Shown: one piece after another, positions 18,616 through 26,291 of the stretch
How the letters are laid out: the number at the start of each line of letters is the position of its first letter
How positions within the stretch are numbered: the first letter of the stretch is position 1
Assembly: GCA_012964335.1 (NCBI GenBank)
Contig: DTUF01000024.1
Span: forward strand, 62,001 to 126,000
Reading direction: 5' to 3'
Origin: Candidatus Poseidoniales archaeon
Lineage (GTDB): Archaea; Thermoplasmatota; Poseidoniia; Poseidoniales; Thalassarchaeaceae
DNA length: 64,000 bases
The notes under the pieces: generated by a model
Database searches by the model: none
What the model was told of the DNA's origin: nothing
Seen by the model: only the letters and a program-made list of their open reading frames with translations
Translations under genes and position numbers: made by a program

Positions 18616-21600
18616 TCATTCAATGTCACGTAGGGCCTCAGCAGGGTGGATAGATGCGGCCCTTCTGACAGGCCAAGCAGTAGCCAAAATTGTAAGCAAA
18701 TAAGCACCTAAAATAATCAGCGAAATCTGCCCCCAAGGCAGTACGAATTCAGCGCCTTCATCTTTTAGGAATTTGACGTACAACTGGTAGTGGAAACCAA
18801 CCCCCACTGCAGCCCCATTCAAAATGCCCAGTAGACTCACCCAAGTCAACTCTGTTAGATACCCAGCAATAACCATACTTCGTTGGAATCCAAGAGCTCT
18901 GAGTATCCCCGTTTGATGAGCCCTCTCAGACACGTTGCGAATAGTAATTACTCCTAGTCCGGCAATTCCGACTATTAGCCCTAGAGCAAGGAATGCTTGG
19001 AGAAGACTGAACATTGCAAAAATGATTGATTGTATCTCTTTGAATTGAACTTCTATTGCAAATACAATTGCACCTTCTTCTACTAATTCAAATTGCAATA
19101 CTTTTGCTACTTCTTCTTGTTCTTCAAGAGTCACGCCTGGTGGAAGTGAGAACCAAATTGAGGAAGGGGTTGCCTCAAAACGCTCAACAGCAATTGGTTT
19201 TGCTACACTGACCCCACTAGCAAACCAACCACTTTCCTCATTCATGACTGCACCAATAAAGAAAGTGGCGTTAACGGCTGGATTGAAAGGGTCCTGGACA
19301 ATTATTGCATCACCAATGTTTAATCCCATACCTTCGTAAATCACACCTCGATCACCTTGATAAGACTCAACAGCCAAAGTGAAATCAATCACAACAAGTG
19401 TATCATTTTCAAGGATAGCCTGCCAAACATCTTCAGCATTATCCCCCAGACTTGGTTCCCAAGAATGTAACGGTAAGCCGTTTAAACTCGTGAAATTTGA
19501 GTCAAAACCACGTATACTTGTATACGCGGATTTGTTTTCCAAATCTGTTTCACCTTTCTGATAAACCTGAACAGTAGCGGTATGCATCGTTGCAATGGCA
19601 TCAAAATCAGAGGATTGTAGTTCACCTAAATCCCATTCACTAGAATTCTCACCGAGGTCAAGGTCTCCGAATGCAACTATTTCCCATTCACCCCGCGCAT
19701 CCTCTCCAATATCTCCAAGCCAATTACCAACAAGTGCGGAATAGCCAGACAGAACTACTACTGCAAAAACCACCAAACTGAACATCCCCATGGTCATAGC
19801 AGTCCTGAAAGGTGTTGCCAAAGGATAGGCAAGTGCAGTGGGTAATACCGATGAAAGGCGACCTGAGATGCTTGAGCCTGCCTTTGCTAAAGAGCGGGCT
19901 ATCATTGGTGCTAAACTTGTCAGTAACAACACTCCTGCTCCAACCAAGAATAAACCCAAAATGATGAATGATGCATCGCCTAATTCCCAGTCAGCCCTTA
20001 TTGGGTCTGTCCAAATTCCCCAACCGAACATCAACAATCCTAGAATTGTCATGGTCAAGCGAGGGGTGAGAATCGTGCGCGAAATTCTTGTCCCTCTAAA
20101 TGAGATTGATTCTGGCAATAATTTCGAAAATGTGAAGAAAAGAGGTGGTACTAATCCGAAAAGGAATAGGAAGCCTGCCGTTAACCACCACGCATATCGA
20201 CTACCGGTTTCAGGGTCTCCTATCATGAAAGCAAGCACTGCAGAAACTATTGCAGAACCCAACATGAAAAGTGAAATGAGAATGGTCCACCAAGGCAGGG
20301 TACCTTTCATTCTAGTTGGAATATCACGCATTGCGGCTACAACATTGAGTCTCGAAATGTAAATTGAAGTCGCCATTAGCGTCATGAAAGTAACTAGGAA
20401 ACCAATTGAGAATCCACTCAAAAGGCTGTGCCATTCCCAAGAAAAGAGAATTCCTCGCTGGAAAGTTTCAGAGAGAACACGGTCAAGACTTAACATCAAT
20501 AATTTGGCTACCCCAATTCCTATGACTGCGCCGACAGCACTTGAAACCAAGCCGATAAGTGTGCCTTCAATTACGAACATCCCTCGCAATTCCCCACGGT
20601 GCATACCCAATGCTCTCAGCATACCCATCTCCGATTTACGTTCATCAGCGAGCATGACAAAGAGATTCATCACAAGCAATACACCAGCAAAAATTACGAA
20701 CGAACCAAAAATAAGGAAGAGGGCTGAAAAATTCGCCCCTGAATCCGCAGTAGCGTCCCTAATCTCTGATTTTAGAGCGACTGTTTTGATACCAACTGAC
20801 TCCGCTGTGGATATCTCATCTGCCCAGGCGGTAATATTAGCTTCTAATCTAGAAAGATTATCATCCGATACCAAGGCAAAACCGCTAACCATCACCATAC
20901 TGCGGACTTCTTCGTCTCGGTTCAGTAGTTGTTGAGCATCGGATATATTGACTACTGCGATTGAAATGTCATCAAGCCCTGGCTGACCAGGTGGTGCGGG
21001 TAATTCAGGGACTGTGAAGGTGTAATTGAAATCCATCGGCTCAAATATTCCTCTAGCAGCCGCCATCAATCCAACAACTTGAAGAGATTTGGGCGGTGAC
21101 AATGCTAATCCATTCGCTGACCAAGTTGAAAGATATAGATCACCAGGTTCGGGATTAGGAATCCCCACACCCCCTGTCAAGGCAATTGCAACCAAAGGCA
21201 AGTTTGAGATTCCATCTACCGATATCTGATATGGCAATCTGCCAGATACATTGTCTCCATCCGATATCAGAACTCCATAAGGTGATGTGGCGATTGTTCT
21301 CTCTCCATCACTCCATGCAGTGCGATTGTCTGAGCCTTGTGCCGGTTGAGTATCTGCTAGTGAAAACCCAGTGCCATTCCAGCGGTAAAGACCTTCTTCT
21401 TCAACCACCACAGAAGTGGAAGAAACGGATAGGATTTCACCCGTTGGTAAACCAAGGTCATGAGCCGAAACAGGAGTGCCTTCAAACCGCGCTGAAGTCA
21501 GTTGCAAATCTTGACCATATACATCCCAAGCAAGTCCTCCGGAAGTTGTGATTGAACGGCTTGAAGGCGGGTCAACATTCCAATTACAAGAATTAAATTC

Positions 21601-23376
21601 TGAATTGATTTCTTGGATAGGTATTTCACAGGTTGAACTAGCGAAAGCACTCTCTAATCTGAGGTATAGGAAATCACCTTCAAGTGCCAGCCCACCATCC
21701 TCTAAATTCTGGCTGAAATTAGACAGGTCAATAGATGCTGAATCCCAAACTATTGCCCCATCGCTATAGGCCTCACCAAACAGAATTTCAGCACCCTCAT
21801 CGGAGATGCGAAGTCCGACCCCTAGGTCATCCTCAGTAACTACTAAACTGACCAAATCGCCATCTCCTTCTGGCATTGTGATATCTCGCGAATCCTCATC
21901 CTCACTAAGCGCGGAAAGGCGTACACCTCCTGGATGCAAAGATAGGGCGACTCCATCTCTTACCGAATGAATTGAATGAATCGCTGTTGCATCATCACCC
22001 CGCGGAACCCACTGGAACCATTGACTAGTATTTCTCATCTGAACTGAAAGTCCTGATGGGGTTGCATACCAATCAGCAATACCATCTGAATCTATTGCAG
22101 TAACTTCAGCAGAAATTAGTCCGGTTAAATTTTCACCATCACTTGAGATTTGAAGCAAAGGAGCCATCAGTAATTCAGCAACCGAGGCATCAGGAGAGAA
22201 CGAAGTTATGTTTTCTCGTAGACTTTCAACTTCGTCTCCGTAAAGTAAACCTTCACCGCTTATTCGCTGTACTGCTAAGGAGAAGTCCTCTGGCACTGTA
22301 GCAATATTTAAGCCCGAATCACCTGCAATAATAACCTCATCAAGAGTTGAATTAATGAAGGGTAATGCTCGTTCCTCCGCATTCTGAGCGTCTAAAACGC
22401 CACCCGTTGCGGAGATTGCTATTCGGTTGATTTCACCTTCCCGTCCAAGAATTTCTTGAGCTTGGGATAGGCTAGTGTAAATTGTTGAATCACCACCATT
22501 TTCGTAGCCCGATACTTTAGTCGGTACAATGTCCTGTACTGTCAAATTAATCGTATCTCGATTCACCTGACCGGTTTCTGTAACTGCTGACCAACTTACT
22601 TCAACGATATTACCAATCTCTAATTCCATCTTTTCAGCCGCTTTCTCACTGATGTATACCTCCCCATCATTGATCTCCGAGTAATGAGGGCCGTCCTTAC
22701 CGCCAAATGGATTCCATGTACCCTGGGTTTGGTAATCCGCATCCATCGCCAACCAGTGGGCATTATTTGCCTCAACCGTCTTATGTAATTCTGATTTCAA
22801 ACCAATTTGCATATTGATTCCAATAGAAACTGCATCTATGTTTGAATTGTTGAATAATGTATCAACAAATCCCTCCATTCTTGATTGGTTCATCCAAAGG
22901 GGATTTCCAAAAAGGTCTGAACCACTGATAATAATATCTGCCTCATCTAATGATTCGGCAAATTCGGCTTGTAGAGTTGCATCTAGACTATCTCCTACAA
23001 CTAGACTACTGGTGATAATTGCTGAGCCAATAAGCAGTCCAACAATTACTAGTGCGGTGTTCCGCTTACGGCGGCGAAGATTGCTAATCGCCATCTGTGC
23101 TAACATCCTCCTTCTTCCTGAGAAAATAAAGTCAAGTAATTGCAGAGAAACGAGTGCTGTCAATAATCCTAAACTGATAGCAGTAGCATACCAACCAAAT
23201 CCAACACCATCATATGATGTTGATTTCACTACATCAATTATCACCTTAGTACAACAAAGGGTGATTCCTACGAACAGAATGCTGAAAAGTGCACCACGAC
23301 CTAACCTTTGGATTGTGCTACCCTCACCAGCAAAGGGAGATGATTCTTCAGAGTTTGACAAGTTAATCAACTCCAC
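18616..23376 (-). CDS. ABC transporter permease, FtsX/MacB type, with very large extracellular insertion
   Basis: A 1586-aa membrane protein of the MacB/LolC permease family. Two N-terminal spans precede the typical start of a MacB_PCD region (RRRKRNTALVIVGLLIGSA, about residue 100). An extracellular part of about 700 residues follows; its middle has short repeated Gly/Ser/Asp-rich strands that suggest a beta-propeller. The first FtsX core starts near residue 850 (ERKSEMGMLRALGMHRGEL). A set of further spans and a second FtsX core (AHQTGILRALGFQRSM) come next. The end RRAASIHPAEALRDIE is family-typical. About 14 spans in all. The gene starts with GTG directly after the stop of the ATPase gene, so the two form a translationally linked exporter unit. 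MacB/Lol-type systems move lipids, lipoproteins or peptides rather than importing nutrients; the substrate here is unknown. Confidence 0.85.
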   Translation of the reverse strand: MELINLSNSEESSPFAGEGSTIQRLGRGALFSILFVGITLCCTKVIIDVVKSTSYDGVGFGWYATAISLGLLTALVSLQLLDFIFSGRRRMLAQMAISNLRRRKRNTALVIVGLLIGSAIITSSLVVGDSLDATLQAEFAESLDEADIIISGSDLFGNPLWMNQSRMEGFVDTLFNNSNIDAVSIGINMQIGLKSELHKTVEANNAHWLAMDADYQTQGTWNPFGGKDGPHYSEINDGEVYISEKAAEKMELEIGNIVEVSWSAVTETGQVNRDTINLTVQDIVPTKVSGYENGGDSTIYTSLSQAQEILGREGEINRIAISATGGVLDAQNAEERALPFINSTLDEVIIAGDSGLNIATVPEDFSLAVQRISGEGLLYGDEVESLRENITSFSPDASVAELLMAPLLQISSDGENLTGLISAEVTAIDSDGIADWYATPSGLSVQMRNTSQWFQWVPRGDDATAIHSIHSVRDGVALSLHPGGVRLSALSEDEDSRDITMPEGDGDLVSLVVTEDDLGVGLRISDEGAEILFGEAYSDGAIVWDSASIDLSNFSQNLEDGGLALEGDFLYLRLESAFASSTCEIPIQEINSEFNSCNWNVDPPSSRSITTSGGLAWDVYGQDLQLTSARFEGTPVSAHDLGLPTGEILSVSSTSVVVEEEGLYRWNGTGFSLADTQPAQGSDNRTAWSDGERTIATSPYGVLISDGDNVSGRLPYQISVDGISNLPLVAIALTGGVGIPNPEPGDLYLSTWSANGLALSPPKSLQVVGLMAAARGIFEPMDFNYTFTVPELPAPPGQPGLDDISIAVVNISDAQQLLNRDEEVRSMVMVSGFALVSDDNLSRLEANITAWADEISTAESVGIKTVALKSEIRDATADSGANFSALFLIFGSFVIFAGVLLVMNLFVMLADERKSEMGMLRALGMHRGELRGMFVIEGTLIGLVSSAVGAVIGIGVAKLLMLSLDRVLSETFQRGILFSWEWHSLLSGFSIGFLVTFMTLMATSIYISRLNVVAAMRDIPTRMKGTLPWWTILISLFMLGSAIVSAVLAFMIGDPETGSRYAWWLTAGFLFLFGLVPPLFFTFSKLLPESISFRGTRISRTILTPRLTMTILGLLMFGWGIWTDPIRADWELGDASFIILGLFLVGAGVLLLTSLAPMIARSLAKAGSSISGRLSSVLPTALAYPLATPFRTAMTMGMFSLVVFAVVVLSGYSALVGNWLGDIGEDARGEWEIVAFGDLDLGENSSEWDLGELQSSDFDAIATMHTATVQVYQKGETDLENKSAYTSIRGFDSNFTSLNGLPLHSWEPSLGDNAEDVWQAILENDTLVVIDFTLAVESYQGDRGVIYEGMGLNIGDAIIVQDPFNPAVNATFFIGAVMNEESGWFASGVSVAKPIAVERFEATPSSIWFSLPPGVTLEEQEEVAKVLQFELVEEGAIVFAIEVQFKEIQSIIFAMFSLLQAFLALGLIVGIAGLGVITIRNVSERAHQTGILRALGFQRSMVIAGYLTELTWVSLLGILNGAAVGVGFHYQLYVKFLKDEGAEFVLPWGQISLIILGAYLLTILATAWPVRRAASIHPAEALRDIE

Positions 23377-24090
23377 TTATTCTTCTTCAGAGTTTCCAAT
23401 TTCCACGAGCCTCTCATCACTCGTAATCAAGCCATCTTGAATTGTCACAAGCCTAGTACACCGACGTGCAACATCCTCCTCATGAGTGACGATGACGAAT
23501 GTAATCCCCTTCTCCCTATTCAGATTAACAAGTAAATCCATCACAGAATCTGAAGTTGTTGTATCTAGGTTTCCAGTTGGCTCATCTGCTAAAATTAACG
23601 CTGGTTGATGAGCAAAGGCACGGGCAATTGTTACTCGTTGTTGTTGCCCACCAGATAATTCCGCAGGCAAATGGCCTGCCCATTCTTTTAGATTAACTGC
23701 ATCTAACGCCTCTAAAGCAATGGCTCTTGCATCCTTGCTTGATTTTCCTTTCAAAATAAGTGGTAATTCAACGTTCTCAACAGCAGAAAGAACTGGAATC
23801 AAATTGAAAGACTGAAACACAAATCCAAGGCGGTTCTTGCGCATGTTAGTTCGCTCCCTATCAGACATTTCAGAGAGAGGTTGACCATCTACCAAGACTT
23901 CACCAGCTGTGAACTCATCAAGACTTGAAACGCAATTTAGAAATGTGGTTTTACCACAGCCAGATGGCCCCATTATGGCAACCATCTCTCCTTCTGCAAT
24001 CTCCAAGTCAACTCCCTTGAGAGCCTTCACCTTAACTGAACCTGTATCATAGACCTTCCACAATTGTTGTGCTTGAAGTACTGTGGTCAT
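23377..24090 (-). CDS. ABC transporter ATP-binding protein, MacB/LolD type
   Basis: The nucleotide-binding subunit of the pair with the FtsX-type permease that follows without a gap. It shows Walker A GPSGCGKTT, Q-loop region GFVFQSFNLIPVLSAVEN, signature LSGGQQQR, Walker B LILADEPTGNLD and the switch His in VTHEEDVA. This is the LolD/MacB subfamily pattern. The ORF opens with a GTG at 24111, but I prefer the ATG at 24090 (MTTVLQAQQLW): it gives the usual N-terminus and lies 28 bp from a TATA element, fitting a leaderless transcript. Predicted length is 237 aa. Confidence 0.88.
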   Translation of the reverse strand: MTTVLQAQQLWKVYDTGSVKVKALKGVDLEIAEGEMVAIMGPSGCGKTTFLNCVSSLDEFTAGEVLVDGQPLSEMSDRERTNMRKNRLGFVFQSFNLIPVLSAVENVELPLILKGKSSKDARAIALEALDAVNLKEWAGHLPAELSGGQQQRVTIARAFAHQPALILADEPTGNLDTTTSDSVMDLLVNLNREKGITFVIVTHEEDVARRCTRLVTIQDGLITSDERLVEIGNSEEE

Positions 24091-24113
24091 GTAGTATCGG
24101 GTGGGTTGCACAC

Positions 24114-24122
24114 CTATAATAC
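24114..24122. promoter_or_regulatory. Shared, near-symmetric TATA box between divergent ABC ATPase and MoaD-like genes
   Basis: CTATAATAC reads as GTATTATAG on the other strand. Its centre at 24118 is 28 bp from the ATPase ATG (24090) and 27 bp from the MoaD-like ATG (24145). Both distances equal the normal archaeal TATA-to-start spacing, so both transcripts would be leaderless. Confidence 0.6.
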
Positions 24123-24144
24123 AGGCAGGACCACAGATGAAAAC

Positions 24145-24405
24145 ATGGGAGAGGAGGGGCCTACCAACGCGGTCAAATTCACGGTTCGGTTATTCGGGCC
24201 TTTAGCGGAAAAGTTTGGCACCAACACTCTTGAATTTCCCTTGAATGTTGGCGCTACTATTCGGGACCTTGCTGGGCGTCTGCAGATTGAAGGAATGCTT
24301 GATAATGGCCTGAAAGTTGCACTTAACGGGGAATTCTGTTCCCCGGATGTTGAAATCCCTGATGCTAGTGAAATTGCATTTTTACCACCAGTGTCTGGTG
24401 GTTGA
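24145..24405 (+). CDS. MoaD/ThiS-family small modifier or sulfur carrier (SAMP-like)
   Basis: A beta-grasp protein of 86 aa ending in the diagnostic Gly-Gly (FLPPVSGG). The tail would be adenylated by an E1-like enzyme and used either as a thiocarboxylate sulfur donor for molybdopterin or tRNA thiolation, or as an archaeal ubiquitin-like modifier. The core TVRLFGPLAEKFGTN and KVALNGEFCSPDVEIPDAS is typical for MoaD. The ORF track starts at 24064, but the first 27 codons overlap the divergent ATPase gene and lack homology; ATG 24145 fits family length and promoter spacing. No E1 or molybdopterin genes are in the window, so its exact partner is open. Confidence 0.82.
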   Translation: MGEEGPTNAVKFTVRLFGPLAEKFGTNTLEFPLNVGATIRDLAGRLQIEGMLDNGLKVALNGEFCSPDVEIPDASEIAFLPPVSGG

Positions 24406-24507
24406 GAGTGCTATATCACATCCTGACGTATTTTACCCCAATTGTAGTGCTTTCCGCCGAATCATTCAATGGATAAAACCGACACGAGGGGGTTAGAGGT
24501 AGTACCC

Positions 24508-24780
24508 ATGATGCCGTCAAGTTCAGAGATGCTGTTCATTCTCGCCCTTTTTGTATTGTTTTTTGGAATTGATAGATTGCCGAAGTTAGCCCGTTCTCTT
24601 GGAATGGCAAAAGGCGAATTTCAGAAGGGAATTGGCGATTCCCACAACGCAACCGAAGCGGATCTTGAACGCGGAGGTAAAACTGAAACAGCAGAACTCA
24701 CCGAGAAGGCAGAATCTGCTGGAGTAGAAATTGAAGGAAAGACTGTAGATGAAGTCAAGGATGACCTCTCCGAAGAGTGA
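24508..24780 (+). CDS. tatA: TatA/TatB-type twin-arginine translocase subunit
   Basis: Short N-terminus, one hydrophobic helix, the FG hinge and an amphipathic helix (FFGIDRLPKLARSLGMAKGE) followed by a charged Glu/Lys-rich tail: the standard TatA/Hcf106 plan of a pore-forming subunit for export of folded proteins. I start it at the ATG at 24508, which has GAGG upstream and a GATAAAA element about 31 bp away. The longer ORF from 24469 would add 13 polar residues in front of the helix, unusual for TatA. No tatC is visible nearby. The stop lies 1 nt from the stop of the convergent nob1. Confidence 0.85.
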   Translation: MMPSSSEMLFILALFVLFFGIDRLPKLARSLGMAKGEFQKGIGDSHNATEADLERGGKTETAELTEKAESAGVEIEGKTVDEVKDDLSEE

Positions 24781-24781
24781 A

Positions 24782-25282
24782 TTACTTTTTCCGAATATTG
24801 TAAGGCGAGCCACAATCGCTACAATTACCGTACTCGCCGCGCTTTTTGGATACGTTCTGCTCACTGCTAATCGCACCACATCCAGAGCATACTAACTGCC
24901 ACAACCAACGTTCAGAAATCCCATCAGTCAATACAGGTTGATGCTCAATTCCAGCAACTAAACAACAATTTTGTAGACGGTAATCATCGGTTACAAGAGT
25001 TGCTTCTAACTCTAAAGCGAGTGCTAAAATCTCTAAATCCACTGGTGACAATCCAGCCAAATCCCCACTCTCAGATGCAACTTTAGAAGCTTGTTCAAGT
25101 GAATTAGCAGATGGAGTAGACCATTGTAAATCAGCCCCATCCAATAACATCTCTCTGTCAGAAGATAGTCTAGCAAGTTCTTCTCTTTGTCCAAATACTA
25201 CACACCCAGTTAATTGGGGTAAAGGCCAGTGGAGTAGGGCCGCGGTGTCCAAAACACGCATGAACACTGGTTGAGCCATCAC
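24782..25282 (-). CDS. nob1: Nob1-like rRNA maturation endonuclease (PIN domain plus zinc ribbon)
   Basis: The 166-aa protein has a PIN nuclease domain with first acidic motif RVLDTAALL, central Glu/Asp in VDLEILALALE and the motif LVTDDYRLQN, which is characteristic of archaeal Nob1. A C-terminal zinc ribbon follows (CSGCG about 17 residues before CSDCG). Nob1 trims the 3' end of 16S rRNA in the late small-subunit precursor. Domain order and length match archaeal homologues. A later start at Met8 (MRVLDTA) is possible and would also fit the family. Confidence 0.85.
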   Translation of the reverse strand: MMAQPVFMRVLDTAALLHWPLPQLTGCVVFGQREELARLSSDREMLLDGADLQWSTPSANSLEQASKVASESGDLAGLSPVDLEILALALELEATLVTDDYRLQNCCLVAGIEHQPVLTDGISERWLWQLVCSGCGAISSEQNVSKKRGEYGNCSDCGSPYNIRKK

Positions 25283-25347
25283 TCAATGAGCGTGCCGGTC
25301 TCACCTCAAAGGCGAAGATTGATGCATGGAGTGGTTAGCGAGAAAAC

Positions 25348-25947
25348 GTGAGTGGATTTTCAGAACTAGTGGAGCAGGCAACTCTTTGGTTTGCCTCAAT
25401 AGGCTTAGCAGGTCTAGGTTTGATGTCCTTCACTGAGGCGTTTATCCAGCCAATACCACCTGATGCACTTGTTATTCCGATGGCTGCGAGCACTTCTGAT
25501 CCTTTCCGCCTGGTATCAATTTTCTTGGTAGTGACAATCGCTAGTGTTCTTGGCTCACTAGTTGCTTGGTGGATGGGAGATAAGTGGGGTCAACCATTGC
25601 TTGAAAGATTCGCTTCAGACAGTGCCGTTCGCAAGTTCAACACACTAGTCAAAAGATATGGTGGTTTTGGGATATTTATTGCCGCCTTCACACCTATCCC
25701 GTACAAAGTTCTTGGATGGTGCGCAGGGATAGGGAAAATGGACCGAAGCACATTCGTTCTTGCTGGGTTTATTGGCCGTTCAATGCGGTTCGGATTGGAG
25801 GTCCTCGTGATAGGTGTTTATGGCGAGCAGTTTATTGATTTCCTTAGTGGCTGGGAGTTCATTATTGCCTCACTTTTTGGCGCACTTCTTCTATATCCTG
25901 CATGGATTTGGTGGCAAGGCCTATCTGAGTTTGATGAAGAAGAGTAA
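25348..25947 (+). CDS. YqaA/DedA-family (SNARE-associated, VTT domain) membrane protein
   Basis: A 199-aa integral membrane protein. The N-terminal half has GLMSFTEAFIQPIPPDALVIPMA, the re-entrant Pro-rich loop of the YqaA branch of the VTT superfamily. YGGFGIFIAAFTPIPYKVLGWCAG is the second conserved loop with its Pro pair. Members are linked to lipid flipping and membrane integrity; the substrate here is unknown. The start is a GTG with no clear Shine-Dalgarno site. It is followed by 44 nt and tRNA-Glu. Confidence 0.8.
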   Translation: MSGFSELVEQATLWFASIGLAGLGLMSFTEAFIQPIPPDALVIPMAASTSDPFRLVSIFLVVTIASVLGSLVAWWMGDKWGQPLLERFASDSAVRKFNTLVKRYGGFGIFIAAFTPIPYKVLGWCAGIGKMDRSTFVLAGFIGRSMRFGLEVLVIGVYGEQFIDFLSGWEFIIASLFGALLLYPAWIWWQGLSEFDEEE

Positions 25948-25991
25948 GCAACCGATTCGGTTATGCACCTAACCCCCGCCCCGAGGCTGTG

Positions 25992-26066
25992 GCTCGCGTG
26001 GTGTAGTCCGGCCCATCATTGCAGGTTTTCATCCTGTCTACCCGGGTTCGAATCCCGGCGCGAGCA
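25992..26066 (+). tRNA. tRNA-Glu (TTC)
   Basis: Acceptor stem GCTCGCG/CGCGAGC is perfect. D-arm GTGTAGTCCGGCC is typical of archaeal tRNA-Glu. The anticodon stem GCAGG/CCTGT closes loop TTTTCAT with anticodon TTC, and the T-arm is CCGGG TTCGAAT CCCGG. Discriminator A is followed by CCT, so CCA is not encoded. Confidence 0.95.
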
Positions 26067-26070
26067 CCTA

Positions 26071-26121
26071 AGATAGTAATTGGTAGCAACGGTGCTAGAT
26101 TCTAGTCGCTACCCACTATCT
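26071..26121 (+). terminator. Long stem-loop after tRNA-Glu
   Basis: AGATAGT/ACTATCT and GGTAGC/GCTACC pair in nested order across about 50 nt, followed by an A/T-rich run that ends in TTTTTG. Position directly after the tRNA suggests a terminator or processing structure. Confidence 0.5.
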
Positions 26122-26226
26122 AAAATTAAATTAAAATTTTTGTTCTAAACATAGAGAAGTGACCCTTTTAATTCATTTAATTAATAACTGATAATATGGC
26201 TATCATGGATGGGATACCAAGATTTT

Positions 26227-26268
26227 TCGCCCCTATGGGGCGATGTAAAATTTAAACTGGATATAATC
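26227..26268 (+). promoter_or_regulatory. Operator-like palindrome and TATA box of the maltodextrin operon
   Basis: TCGCCCC-TAT-GGGGCGA (26227-26243) is a perfect 7-bp inverted repeat with a 3-bp spacer. ATATAATC (26261-26268) is the TATA box, centred about 27 bp before the ATG at 26292, so the mRNA is probably leaderless. The palindrome is just upstream of the TATA/BRE and could bind a sugar-responsive regulator. No regulator gene is in the window. Confidence 0.5.
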
Positions 26269-26291
26269 AGCAATTCCAATAGGGTAGCGGC

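Noticed and set aside
19838-20935. Two plus-strand ORFs (174 and 183 aa) inside the FtsX-type permease gene
   Set aside because: Antisense to conserved membrane spans; their Asn/Pro/Arg-rich sequences show no homology.
22814-23440. 208-aa plus-strand ORF at the permease/ATPase junction
   Set aside because: It runs antisense across two well-supported genes and has no motif.
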